Assembly (NCBI GenBank): GCA_042090735.1
Contig: JBELIU010000126.1
Coordinates: 1 to 8,178, forward strand
DNA: 8,178 nucleotides
Source of the DNA: Novosphingopyxis sp042090735
GTDB taxonomy: Bacteria > Pseudomonadota > Alphaproteobacteria > Sphingomonadales > Sphingomonadaceae
Direction: 5' to 3'
The notes under the pieces are model-generated. The model searched no databases and was not told the DNA's origin. It saw nothing but the letters and a program-made list of their open reading frames with translations. A program made the translations under genes and the position numbers. Of the stretch, positions 1 through 8,178 are shown in pieces; the first letter of the stretch is position 1; every line of letters begins with the position of its first letter.

Positions 1-874
1 TCATCTGCGTCTGGCCATCGGCCTCCGCATAATGCGCCTTCGCCTTGTCGCGCGCCGTATTGAGGGCGGCGGAACGCTCAGACTTGTCGGTCAGCTTGTA
101 GGCAGCGGCGATATCGTCGCCGACGATGTCGCGCAGCTCTTCCTTGATCGCGTCATTGCCGTCGGTGCTCTTCAGCTCCCAAGGCTCCTTCGCAGCCTTC
201 TCGGCCAGATCGATGATCGCGTTGATGACCGGCTTGATGTTGTCATGCGCGAACATGACGGCGCCGAGCATGATCTCCTCCGAAAGCTCCTTGGCTTCGG
301 ATTCGACCATCATCACGGCATCGCCGGTGGCGGCGACGACGAGGTCCAGCTCGCCTTCTTCCTTGGTGGACGCGATGCTCGGGTTCAGCTGATATTCGCC
401 ATCCTGATAGCCGACGCGCGCGCCGCCGATGGGGCCCATGAAGGGCACGCCGGAGATGGTGAGCGCAGCCGAGGAGGCGATCATCGCCAGGATATCGGGC
501 TCGGTCTCGCCATCATAGGAAAGGACCTGACAGATCACGTTGATTTCGTAGTAGAAACCTTCGGGGAACAGCGGGCGCACCGGACGATCGATGAGACGGC
601 TGGTCAGCGTCTCCTTTTCCGTGGCGCGACCTTCGCGCTTGAAGAAGCCGCCCGGAATGCGTCCGGCGGCCGAGAATTTTTCCTGATAGTGGACGGTGAG
701 CGGGAAGAAGTCCTGCCCTTCACGAACCGACTTGGCGGCGGTCACGGCGCACAGCACCACGGTATCGCCATAAGTGGCCAGCACGGCGCCATCAGCCTGA
801 CGGGCGATGCGGCCGGTTTCCAGAGTGAGGGTTTTGCCGCCCCATTCCAGCTCTACTTTTTTCGTATCGAACAT
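1..874 (-). CDS. pnp: Polyribonucleotide nucleotidyltransferase (PNPase), N-terminal part; 3' end outside window
   Basis: PNPase degrades RNA 3'-to-5' by phosphorolysis, releasing nucleoside diphosphates, and acts in the cytoplasm as a trimer, often in a degradosome. I translated the open minus-strand frame by hand: 291 codons are visible, against about 700 for a full enzyme. The start is ATG at 874, giving MFDTKKVELEWGGKTL, with an AAGGA ribosome site at 881-885 and a 6-base spacer. Residues 1-140 match the first RNase PH domain: GDTVVLCAVTA at 36-46, FFKREGR at 77-83 and RPVRPLFPEGF at 97-107, the last two being PNPase signatures. Residues 145-215 continue this RNase PH unit. The part from about 240 on is the start of the all-helical linker. 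The catalytic second RNase PH copy and the KH and S1 domains lie outside the window. It follows rpsO, the usual bacterial order, but a terminator separates them. No frameshift is seen. Confidence 0.97.
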   Translation of the reverse strand, partial: MFDTKKVELEWGGKTLTLETGRIARQADGAVLATYGDTVVLCAVTAAKSVREGQDFFPLTVHYQEKFSAAGRIPGGFFKREGRATEKETLTSRLIDRPVRPLFPEGFYYEINVICQVLSYDGETEPDILAMIASSAALTISGVPFMGPIGGARVGYQDGEYQLNPSIASTKEEGELDLVVAATGDAVMMVESEAKELSEEIMLGAVMFAHDNIKPVINAIIDLAEKAAKEPWELKSTDGNDAIKEELRDIVGDDIAAAYKLTDKSERSAALNTARDKAKAHYAEADGQTQM

Positions 875-880
875 AGATTT

Positions 881-885
881 TCCTT
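881..885 (-). promoter_or_regulatory. Ribosome binding site of pnp
   Basis: The minus-strand sequence AAGGA lies six bases before the ATG at 874. It supports that start over any alternative, because no other good in-frame start with a Shine-Dalgarno match is nearby. Confidence 0.7.
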
Positions 886-890
886 ATGAA

Positions 891-915
891 CCCTTCCGCC
901 CTATTGCGCGAAGGG
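891..915 (-). promoter_or_regulatory. Hairpin in the pnp leader, just before its ribosome binding site
   Basis: Read on the minus strand, CCCTTC and GAAGGG form a 6-bp stem. After a one-base bulge, CGC pairs with GCG, closing a 6-base AATAGG loop. The structure ends 5 bases before the AAGGA site of pnp. In enterobacteria, pnp is controlled by RNase III cleavage of a leader hairpin followed by PNPase action. A structured leader here is compatible with similar control, but that function is inferred only from position. Confidence 0.45.
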
Positions 916-1013
916 GCCTCTTGTTCCGCACGGGTCCGGTACGGATCGGATCGGGGCCTTGATACGCCCCCATTTGGCCATCCGCCTCATTGCGGAGAGC
1001 CCCGTTCATCCCA

Positions 1014-1033
1014 TTCGTTCGGGAATAAACGAA
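1014..1033 (-). repeat. Small inverted repeat overlapping the rpsO terminator tail
   Basis: TTCGTT at 1014-1019 and AACGAA at 1028-1033 are perfect 6-base inverted repeats around an 8-base loop. On the minus-strand RNA this hairpin follows the terminator stem and uses part of its U-tract, so the two structures could compete or stack. It may be chance; six-base pairs are common. Confidence 0.3.
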
Positions 1034-1057
1034 AACGGCCCCGCATCGCGGAGCCGT
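1027..1057 (-). terminator. Rho-independent terminator after rpsO
   Basis: On the minus strand a 10-bp stem (ACGGCTCCGC with GCGGGGCCGT, one T-G wobble) closes a 3-base GAT loop and is followed by TTTTCGTTT. The arms lie at 1048-1057 and 1035-1044. It starts 9 bases after the rpsO stop codon. It should end much of the nusA-to-rpsO transcript and so uncouple pnp from the upstream genes. This resembles the attenuating terminator between rpsO and pnp in E. coli. The U-tract is interrupted by CG, so read-through into pnp is plausible. Confidence 0.85.
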
Positions 1058-1066
1058 CTTGTCGTC

Positions 1067-1336
1067 TTACTTACGCAGACCGAGCTTCTTGATCAGGTCC
1101 GCATAGCGCTGGTCGTCCTTCCTGCGGAGATAATCCAGCAGGCTACGGCGCTTGTTGACCATGGCCAGAAGGCCGCGGCGCGAGTGGTTGTCCTTGTGGT
1201 TGCCCTTGAAGTGATCGGTAAGATTGTTGATGCGCTCCGTCAGGATCGCGATCTGCACTTCGGGGGAACCGGTGTCGCCCTTTTCGCGGGCGTTGTCCTT
1301 GATGACTTCCTGCTTGCGTTCGGCAGAGATCGACAT
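1067..1336 (-). CDS. rpsO: 30S ribosomal protein S15
   Basis: S15 is a primary 16S rRNA-binding protein that binds the central-domain three-way junction, nucleates platform assembly and contributes to subunit bridges. The product is 89 residues, the same length as the E. coli protein. Recognisable blocks are DTGSPEVQIAILTERI at 21-36 and the rRNA-contact region NHKDNHSRRGLL at 46-57, followed by the basic helix ending in LGLRK. I chose the ATG at 1336 because it gives the canonical MSISAERK start and has an AAGGA Shine-Dalgarno match 11 bases upstream. An upstream in-frame start at 1411 would only add truB-overlapping sequence. It lies 22 bases after truB and is followed by the terminator. 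In E. coli, S15 represses its own mRNA through a leader pseudoknot; the short leader here overlaps the end of truB, and I cannot show such a fold. Confidence 0.98.
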   Translation of the reverse strand: MSISAERKQEVIKDNAREKGDTGSPEVQIAILTERINNLTDHFKGNHKDNHSRRGLLAMVNKRRSLLDYLRRKDDQRYADLIKKLGLRK

Positions 1337-1358
1337 GTGTATTTGCTTCCTTCGAACA

Positions 1359-2330
1359 TCATAGATTGAAACCGCGGACGATGCGGAGGTCTCCGCCGGT
1401 AATTTCCACAAGCGCGATGGGAACGGAATCCGGCCCCCGCGCCAATGTCAAACCGTCGTCTGCGGCGATCCCGGATAGAAAACGGCCCTGGCGGACCGCC
1501 TCTGCCTCTCCGGGGGTGAGGGTGAGAGCCGGGATGTCGTCCAGCCCCGCCTCGATCGGCAAGAGTGCTTCCTCAAGCGCGGCCCCTTGGCCGAGTTCGG
1601 CCAGCCTGTCCAGCGAAATCGCGGATTCCAGCGCGAAGGGACCTGCGCGCAGCCTCCTTAACATGGTGACGTGGCCCACGGTATCAAGGGCGCGGGCGAT
1701 ATCGCGTGCCAGAGAGCGGATGTAGGTGCCCTTGGAAACATGGGCGGTCAGGGTAATGGCATCGAGTGGCCCGCCCTCGTCATCGCTCATTCTAATTTCC
1801 GTAAGGGCTGGGATTTTGGAAGCCCTGCTCTCGTCCGAAAAACGCCCTTCGGCAATCTCGGGACTTACGGTCAAAGTTTCGATGGTCACGCCCCGCGTCT
1901 TCATCTCAACTTCGACACCGGCGCGGGCCAGATCATAAGCCCGCTTGCCGTCGATCTTGAGGGCGGAATATTTCGGCGGGATCTGTTCGATCGGCCCGGT
2001 AAAGCGCGGCAGCACCGCCTCGATCTGCGACAGCGTCGGGCGCGCATCGCTGGTCGCGCTTACCTCCCCTTCCGCATCCAGCGTCTCGGTCTCGGTGCCG
2101 AAGCCGATGGTGAAGGCGTAGACCTTGCTGGCATCCAGCATGCGTCCGGCCAGCTTGGTCGCCTCGCCCAGCGCGATCGGCAGCACGCCGGTCGCCAGCG
2201 GATCGAGTGTTCCTCCATGGCCCACCTTGCACTTGGCATAGCCCCCTGCCCTCAGCGCGCGCTTCACCGCGCTCACGCCTTGCGTGGAGCCCAGCCCCAA
2301 AGGTTTATCGAGGATCAGCCAGCCATTCAC
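1359..2330 (-). CDS. truB: tRNA pseudouridine(55) synthase TruB
   Basis: TruB isomerises uridine 55 in the T-loop of elongator tRNAs to pseudouridine and also helps tRNA fold. The 323-residue product has the family motifs in order: the N-terminal GWLILDKP (3-10); the catalytic loop GHGGTLDPLATG (37-48) with nucleophile Asp43; conserved Tyr71; PPKYSALKIDGKRAYDLAR (118-136); SKGTYIRSLARDIA (199-212); and LRRLRAGPF (224-232). The start is GTG at 2330: an in-frame TAG lies four codons upstream, and a partial AGG site sits 8 bases before the GTG. The stretch between strand VTIETLTV (148-155) and the HVSKGTYIR motif is about 41 residues, where E. coli TruB has roughly a dozen, so about 30 residues appear inserted (see the repeat at 1799-1870). 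The catalytic and binding motifs are intact, so the enzyme should be active. It lies 47 bases after the secreted-protein gene and 22 before rpsO. Confidence 0.97.
   Translation of the reverse strand: MNGWLILDKPLGLGSTQGVSAVKRALRAGGYAKCKVGHGGTLDPLATGVLPIALGEATKLAGRMLDASKVYAFTIGFGTETETLDAEGEVSATSDARPTLSQIEAVLPRFTGPIEQIPPKYSALKIDGKRAYDLARAGVEVEMKTRGVTIETLTVSPEIAEGRFSDESRASKIPALTEIRMSDDEGGPLDAITLTAHVSKGTYIRSLARDIARALDTVGHVTMLRRLRAGPFALESAISLDRLAELGQGAALEEALLPIEAGLDDIPALTLTPGEAEAVRQGRFLSGIAADDGLTLARGPDSVPIALVEITGGDLRIVRGFNL
1799..1870. repeat. Nested inverted repeats inside truB, possible in-frame palindromic insert
   Basis: CCGTAAG (1799-1805) and CTTACGG (1864-1870) are perfect 7-base inverted repeats 72 bases from end to end, a multiple of three. 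Inside are GGGCT/AGCCC (1805-1809 with 1821-1825) and CCGAA/TTCGG (1835-1839 with 1848-1852), so the segment can be drawn as a three-way junction. A hand count of 1791-1840 gives 50% GC, well below the surrounding gene. It overlaps the part of TruB (about residues 154-178) that looks extra compared with E. coli TruB. A domesticated palindromic element is one explanation. Repeats this short can also arise by chance. Confidence 0.3.
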
Positions 2331-2377
2331 GCCGCCCGCCTAGGCCAGCGCGCGCGCCGGATCAATCGAAGCTCCGC

Positions 2378-2770
2378 CTAATCGATCGGCACCCGCGATT
2401 TGCTGTCCATCATCGGCGGGGCCTCGCTAGCGCGGATGCTTTCGATGCTGCAACTGCGGTTCGTGCGCGGGAAGCGGACGACCGTAAGCTTGTCGATGCG
2501 ATTGTTCAGCGCCGTATCGAACGAGACCGGATCCTGCCGGCTGAAATTGCCGGAGGTACAACCCTGGTTAAGCGCAACGCGGTACCAGCGGCCGCGCGCG
2601 GTGCGAACGAACACCACATCGCCCTTGCCGAAGAGGACCTGCGAAAGCCCGCGTGCGCCGGCGTCGATATCGGTCTCTTCATCGGAGACGCCGGGCAAGG
2701 ATTGCGCAGCCAGCGGCGTGGACAAAGCGAAGGCGGCGGACAGGGCGAAGCGGATGAAGCGAGGGGTCAT
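2378..2770 (-). CDS. Small secreted or periplasmic protein of unknown function
   Basis: I do not recognise this 130-residue protein with certainty. It begins with a typical signal peptide: basic TPRFIR, a hydrophobic core FALSAAFALSTPLAA (8-22) and a likely cleavage after Ala22 before QSLPG. The mature part is about 108 residues, with no membrane segment and no lipobox. Visible features are GDVVFVRTARGRWYRVAL (50-67), two cysteines (Cys71 and Cys107) that could form a disulfide in the periplasm, and FDTALNNRIDKLTVVRF (84-100). The pattern WYRV-Cys-FDT-RID-Cys recalls the small exported DUF6491-type proteins of proteobacteria, but that is a memory-based resemblance only. The start is ATG at 2770; a GTG at 2779 would add three residues before the signal peptide. 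It begins 18 bases after tdk on the same strand, so it is probably co-transcribed. No strong Shine-Dalgarno site is seen. Confidence 0.8.
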   Translation of the reverse strand: MTPRFIRFALSAAFALSTPLAAQSLPGVSDEETDIDAGARGLSQVLFGKGDVVFVRTARGRWYRVALNQGCTSGNFSRQDPVSFDTALNNRIDKLTVVRFPRTNRSCSIESIRASEAPPMMDSKSRVPID

Positions 2771-2788
2771 GAACGGCACAATGCCCGA

Positions 2789-3391
2789 TCAGCGCTGAAC
2801 CGGGGCTGACCCGCTAGAGCGCAGCCGCTGCATGAAATGGCGGCGGCAGAGCGCGACATAGCGCTCCTCCCCGCCGATCTCGGTTTGTGCGCCCTCACGA
2901 ACCGCATTGCCCGCGGCATCCACGCGCAGGTTCATCGTTGCCTTGCGCCCGCATTCGCACACCGCTTTCAGCTCGATGAGCGCATCGGCAATGCCGAGCA
3001 GCGCCGCCGCGCCGGGAAACAGCTGCGCCTGAAAATCGGTACGCAGGCCATAACAGAGAACAGGGATATTCTCTTCGTCCGCCAGCCGCGCGCACTGGAA
3101 CACCTGCGCTTCGGTGAGGAATTGCGCCTCGTCGATCAGCATGCAGGCGATCGGTTTCCTGTCGCGATGGCGCATCGCCGCGGCGTAGAGATCGGTATCC
3201 GCGCGAAAGCGATGCGCGTCGCTGGACAGGCCGATACGGCTGCTGATCGCGCCGAAGCCGGGCCGATCGTCGATCGCCGCCGTCCACAGCATCACCGCCA
3301 TCCCGCGCTCGCCATAATTGAACGCGGTCTGCAGCAGCGTGGTGGATTTGCCCGCGTTCATGGAGGCGTAGTAGAAATAAAGCTTGGCCAT
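2789..3391 (-). CDS. tdk: Thymidine kinase (type II, TK1-like)
   Basis: Thymidine kinase phosphorylates thymidine with ATP to dTMP in the cytosolic pyrimidine salvage pathway, usually as a tetramer. The 200 residues cover the full family length (E. coli about 205). Motifs in order: P-loop ASMNAGKST (9-17) with Lys15; SSRIGLSSDA (50-59); Walker B/catalytic CMLIDEAQF (83-91) with Glu88 as the expected base; YGLRTDF (114-120); and a structural zinc site from Cys145, Cys147, Cys182 and His185 (CECGRK and CRRHF). IGGEERYVALC (172-182) forms the substrate-binding lasso region. The wording is notably close to the E. coli enzyme. The start is ATG at 3391, giving MAKLYFYYA, with only a weak AGG upstream. 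It sits 44 bases after rbfA, an unusual place for a salvage enzyme, which may reflect an insertion into the operon. All key residues are present. Confidence 0.97.
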   Translation of the reverse strand: MAKLYFYYASMNAGKSTTLLQTAFNYGERGMAVMLWTAAIDDRPGFGAISSRIGLSSDAHRFRADTDLYAAAMRHRDRKPIACMLIDEAQFLTEAQVFQCARLADEENIPVLCYGLRTDFQAQLFPGAAALLGIADALIELKAVCECGRKATMNLRVDAAGNAVREGAQTEIGGEERYVALCRRHFMQRLRSSGSAPVQR

Positions 3392-3435
3392 GGGATGCTG
3401 GCCTATCGCAATTCATGCCGTCCGCGAAGGGACCT

Positions 3436-3849
3436 TCATTCCTCGGGTCGATCGTCCTCGGACAGATCCTGTGCCACCTTAGGATCGCGCAGGAGCGAAT
3501 CGATATGGTCGCCCTCGTCGAAGCTTTCATCGGGCAAAAATTTCAGGGCGGCGGCATATTTCATGCGCACGCGCTTGGCGACTTCGCCCTTCAGATAGCC
3601 TGAATGTTCTTTCAGCGCCTTGCCGACATCTTCCTCATGCTGACCGAGCAGCGGTTTGAAGAACACGGTGGCGTGACGCAGATCAGGCGACATGCGCACC
3701 TCGGTGATCGAGATGGTCAAACCATCGAGCCGGGGGTCGTGAACGTCGCCGCGTTGCAACAGCTCGCTCAAGATATGGCGCACCTGCTCGCCGACCCGCA
3801 ACGTACGGATCGAGCGGCCTTCAGGGCTGGTGTCGTTATACTTGGCCAT
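3436..3849 (-). CDS. rbfA: 30S ribosome-binding factor A
   Basis: RbfA binds immature 30S subunits, assists late 16S rRNA maturation near helix 1, and is needed for cold adaptation in E. coli. The 137-residue product matches the family length and the single KH-like fold: RTLRVGEQVRHILSELLQ (15-32), the strand ISITEVRMSPDLRHATVFF (46-64) and the C-terminal KFLPDESFDEGDHIDSLL (103-120). The acidic tail SEDDRPEE is dispensable-looking. I chose the ATG at 3849 (MAKYND) because an AGGAG Shine-Dalgarno site lies 8 bases upstream at 3858-3862. A longer in-frame start (GTG at 3876) would begin in the loop of the intergenic hairpin and has no homology support. It follows infB by 45 bases, the standard order. 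Confidence 0.97.
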   Translation of the reverse strand: MAKYNDTSPEGRSIRTLRVGEQVRHILSELLQRGDVHDPRLDGLTISITEVRMSPDLRHATVFFKPLLGQHEEDVGKALKEHSGYLKGEVAKRVRMKYAAALKFLPDESFDEGDHIDSLLRDPKVAQDLSEDDRPEE

Positions 3850-3863
3850 AAACAAAGCTCCTG

Positions 3864-3890
3864 CCCCCTCCCGCACGGAACGGGAGGGAG
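3864..3890 (-). promoter_or_regulatory. Stable intercistronic hairpin between infB and rbfA
   Basis: On the minus strand CTCCCTCCCG pairs with CGGGAGGGGG (10 bp, one T-G wobble) around a 7-base TTCCGTG loop. No U-tract follows, so it is not a normal terminator. The stem ends one base before the AGGAG site of rbfA. The 5' arm contains CCTCC, an anti-Shine-Dalgarno-like sequence that could alternatively pair with that AGGAG. It could tune rbfA translation or mark an mRNA processing point; the function is inferred only from position. Confidence 0.55.
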
Positions 3891-3894
3891 TAGC

Positions 3895-6488
<2,594 letters not shown>

Positions 6489-6492
<4 letters not shown>

Positions 6493-7244
6493 CGAACAGC
6501 AGTCTTCCTAAGGTCTTCGTCATCTGTCGCAGCGTCGTTCGTCCCGGCAACGGGGCCGGCACCGATACTGCATCCGGTATAATTTAGCCAGCGGGCGAGA
6601 TGTTGCAGCACGCGTGCTGCGGCCTTCTCCCCCAAAATCGCGGCATGGACCGCATTTTCACGCCCCAATGCCATAGATAGGGCCTCTCGGTCCACCGGCA
6701 AGGCGATTCCGCCCTTCCCGCTTCCCTCGCGGTCGGTGCCGACGCGCCACGCCTGATCGAGCTTGCGCTTGCCGTCCGCGCGCGCGTCGCTCGAATGGAG
6801 CAGCAGCGAAACAAGGCCGCCGCGCGCCCGCTCGGCAATCTTTTCCGAGCCGGTGAGCAGGTTGGAGGCACGCGCCTCCAGCCCCAGCCGATCCAGCGTC
6901 GCCTGACGCAGCTGCGTATCGATCCATTCAGGCAGGTTATCCGGCACCGTGATGCCGCCTGTCTTGAAGGCACGGGCGAGCGCGCCCTTCATGCGGCCCT
7001 TTTCGATCGCTTCTTCCAGCTCGGCACGTGACACGCCGATCCACGCACCGCGCCCGGGGGCCTTGGCGTGGATATCGGGCGCCAGCTCTCCATCGGGCGA
7101 TACCGCGAGCCGGATCAGCAGATGCTGCGGCGCGCGTTCGCCCGAAAGGATGCAGCGGCGGACGGGGACATTCGCGCCCCGCCCCCTGCCTGCGCTTTCG
7201 GTATCTAGGCGTTCATCGCCGGTATCATTGGGAGGCTTCCGCAC
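6489..7244 (-). CDS. ylxR: YlxR (DUF448) family RNA-binding protein fused to an L7Ae-like domain
   Basis: YlxR proteins are small, basic, probably RNA-binding proteins encoded between nusA and infB; reported roles include RNase P interaction and regulation, but the job in this lineage is not settled. In the 251-residue product the DUF448 part spans about 26-92: RRCILSGE (29-36), LIRLAVSPDGELAPD (43-57) and the signature GRGAW (64-68). Residues about 105-220 resemble the L7Ae/L30e fold, with SNLLTGSEKIAERARGG (127-143) followed by SLLLHSSDAR (146-155). The fusion is the usual alphaproteobacterial form, whereas the Bacillus protein is only about 90 residues. The C-terminal 30 residues are a polar tail. 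I chose GTG at 7244: GGAGG at 7251-7255 sits 6 bases upstream, and starts farther upstream would only read the nusA tail out of frame. It overlaps nusA by 20 bases and infB by 4. Confidence 0.9.
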
Positions 7245-8178
7245 CGGCGGCCTCCGCTTCTTCTGCGGGCGCGGCGTTTTCGGCCTCACCCTCGTCCTCA
7301 TCATCGAACCAGTGCGCACGGGCCGCCATGATGATCTCGTTACCCTGCTCTTCGGATAGGCTGTAGCTGGCAAGGATGCCCGGCTTCACCTCCGGACGGC
7401 GCCGGTCGCTGTTGGAACGGCGCGGCTCCTGGCGCGGCTTGAAGATCAGCTCGTCGGTGGCGAGGTCCGCCAGATCGTCGAGCGTCTTGATGCCCGCCTT
7501 GCCCAGCGTCACCAGCATGCCTTCGGTCAGGATCGGCAGTTCGGCCAGATCGTCCTCGACGCCCAGCTCGCGGCGTTCGGTGCGTGCGGCCTCTTCGCGG
7601 CGTTCCAGCGCTTCCATCGCGCGGCTCTGCAGCTCCTCGGCCAGCTCCTCATCGAAGCCCTCGATGCCGGCAATCTCGTCCAGCGCGACATAAGCGACTT
7701 CCTCCAGCTCGCTGAAGCCTTCGGCCACCAGCAGCTGCGAAAGCGTCTCGTCGACGTCCAGCTCTTCCTGGAACAACTCGGTGCGCTCGGCGAATTCCTT
7801 CTGGCGCTTCTCCGAGCTTTCTTCCTCGGTCATGATGTCAATGCCGTGGCCGGTCAGCTGGCTGGCGAGCCGCACATTCTGGCCGCGCCGCCCGATGGCG
7901 AGCGACAGCTGATCGTCCGGCACCACCACCTCGATACGGGTCTCTTCCTCGTCGATCACGACGCGGCTGACCGTGGCAGGCTGCAGCGCGTTGACCACGA
8001 AGGTTGCGGTGTCTTCGGACCAGGGAATGATGTCGATCTTCTCACCCTGCATTTCCTGCACGACCGCCTGCACGCGGCTGCCCTTCATGCCGACGCAGGC
8101 GCCGACGGGATCGATCGAGCCGTCATAGCTGATCACGCCGATCTTGGCGCGGCTGCCCGGATCGCGGGCGGCGGCCTT
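7225..8178 (-). CDS. nusA: Transcription termination/antitermination factor NusA, C-terminal part; 5' end outside window
   Basis: NusA binds RNA polymerase and nascent RNA and controls pausing, termination and antitermination. The frame is open to the right edge, so the 317 visible residues lack the N-terminal polymerase-binding domain and most of S1. Numbered from the window edge, the fragment starts KAAARDPGSRAKIGV, the beginning of KH1. KH1 carries DPVGACVGMKGSR (23-35), and KH2 carries LAIGRRGQNVRLASQLTG (93-110). Two helix-hairpin-helix repeats follow: LLVAEGFSELEEVAYV to EELAEELQSRAMEAL (149-191) and ILTEGMLVTLGKAGIKTLDDLADLATDELI (216-245). The protein ends in an acidic, Ala/Glu-rich tail (290-317). 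A GTG at 8136 is an internal valine, not the start. The stop codon lies inside the ylxR gene, giving a 20-base overlap. Tail regions like this are typical of alphaproteobacterial NusA. Confidence 0.97.
   Translation of the reverse strand, partial: KAAARDPGSRAKIGVISYDGSIDPVGACVGMKGSRVQAVVQEMQGEKIDIIPWSEDTATFVVNALQPATVSRVVIDEEETRIEVVVPDDQLSLAIGRRGQNVRLASQLTGHGIDIMTEEESSEKRQKEFAERTELFQEELDVDETLSQLLVAEGFSELEEVAYVALDEIAGIEGFDEELAEELQSRAMEALERREEAARTERRELGVEDDLAELPILTEGMLVTLGKAGIKTLDDLADLATDELIFKPRQEPRRSNSDRRRPEVKPGILASYSLSEEQGNEIIMAARAHWFDDEDEGEAENAAPAEEAEAAGAEASQ
7251..7255 (-). promoter_or_regulatory. Ribosome binding site of ylxR, inside the nusA 3' end
   Basis: GGAGG on the minus strand lies 6 bases before the GTG at 7244. 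It decides the start of ylxR, which has no in-frame ATG between the nusA tail and the DUF448 domain. Lying in the last codons of nusA, it suggests translational coupling between the two genes. Confidence 0.7.

Larger units (their letters stand above)
875..1066 (-). other. rpsO-pnp intergenic region
   Basis: This is the only gap over 50 bases. Besides the terminator, the small inverted repeat at 1014-1033 and the hairpin at 891-915, it can form a 5-bp stem TCCGC/GCGGA with a 6-base loop (minus-strand reading, near 983-998). I looked for a pnp promoter and found no -35/-10 pair I would defend. No small open reading frame looks coding. Confidence 0.6.

Noticed and set aside
32..889. A 285-codon plus-strand frame opposite pnp
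   Set aside because: It is antisense to conserved PNPase coding sequence and its composition is that of a mirrored GC-rich frame.
1067..1411. Longer rpsO start at 1411
   Set aside because: It would overlap the end of truB and add 25 residues absent from S15; the ATG at 1336 gives the canonical 89-residue protein.
2331..2377. Alternating GC tract and two TAGGCGG copies before truB
   Set aside because: Too short and simple to call a regulatory element; expected by chance in GC-rich DNA, and the second copy overlaps the truB ribosome-site area.
1671..2381. A 236-codon plus-strand frame opposite truB
   Set aside because: It is antisense to intact TruB motifs and has no domain signal.
3436..3876. 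Longer rbfA start at 3876
   Set aside because: The added residues come from the intergenic hairpin; the ATG at 3849 has a well-placed AGGAG and a family-like N-terminus.

Overview
This window is a compact stretch of bacterial core-genome DNA. Every gene I can support lies on the minus strand and runs in the order nusA, ylxR, infB, rbfA, tdk, a small secreted protein, truB, rpsO, pnp. This is the classic nusA-infB ('metabolic') operon of transcription elongation, translation initiation, ribosome maturation and RNA decay genes. The DNA is GC-rich. The alphaproteobacterial form of YlxR (DUF448 fused to an L7Ae-like domain) and the style of the IF2 N-terminus point to an alphaproteobacterium, most likely of the order Sphingomonadales. 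The order-level guess is an inference from protein style, not from a database search.

Layout from right to left, the direction of transcription. The 3' part of nusA (7225-8178) enters from outside the window. ylxR (6489-7244) overlaps it by 20 bases and is coupled to infB (3895-6492) by an ATGA overlap. A short gap with a strong hairpin leads to rbfA (3436-3849). Two genes that are not standard members of this operon follow: thymidine kinase (2789-3391) and an unrecognised exported protein of 130 residues (2378-2770). Then come truB (1359-2330) and rpsO (1067-1336). A rho-independent terminator lies directly after rpsO. After a 192-base intergenic leader, the first 291 codons of pnp (1-874) run off the left edge. 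Gaps between neighbours other than rpsO-pnp are 18-47 bases or are overlaps, so nusA to rpsO reads as one transcription unit. pnp is probably fed by terminator read-through, its own promoter, or both.

Functionally the genes cover one pathway. NusA handles transcription elongation and termination, IF2 initiation, RbfA 30S maturation, TruB tRNA pseudouridine-55, S15 30S assembly, and PNPase RNA turnover. YlxR is an RNA-binding accessory protein. Thymidine kinase (nucleotide salvage) and the secreted protein look like lineage-specific insertions.

I see no CRISPR array, insertion sequence, tRNA, rRNA or phage gene, and no convincing undescribed system. The points most worth a second look are an extra segment of about 30 residues in TruB that coincides with a lower-GC stretch containing nested inverted repeats, the hairpin with an anti-Shine-Dalgarno-like arm before rbfA, the structured pnp leader, and the unknown exported gene inside an RNA/translation operon.
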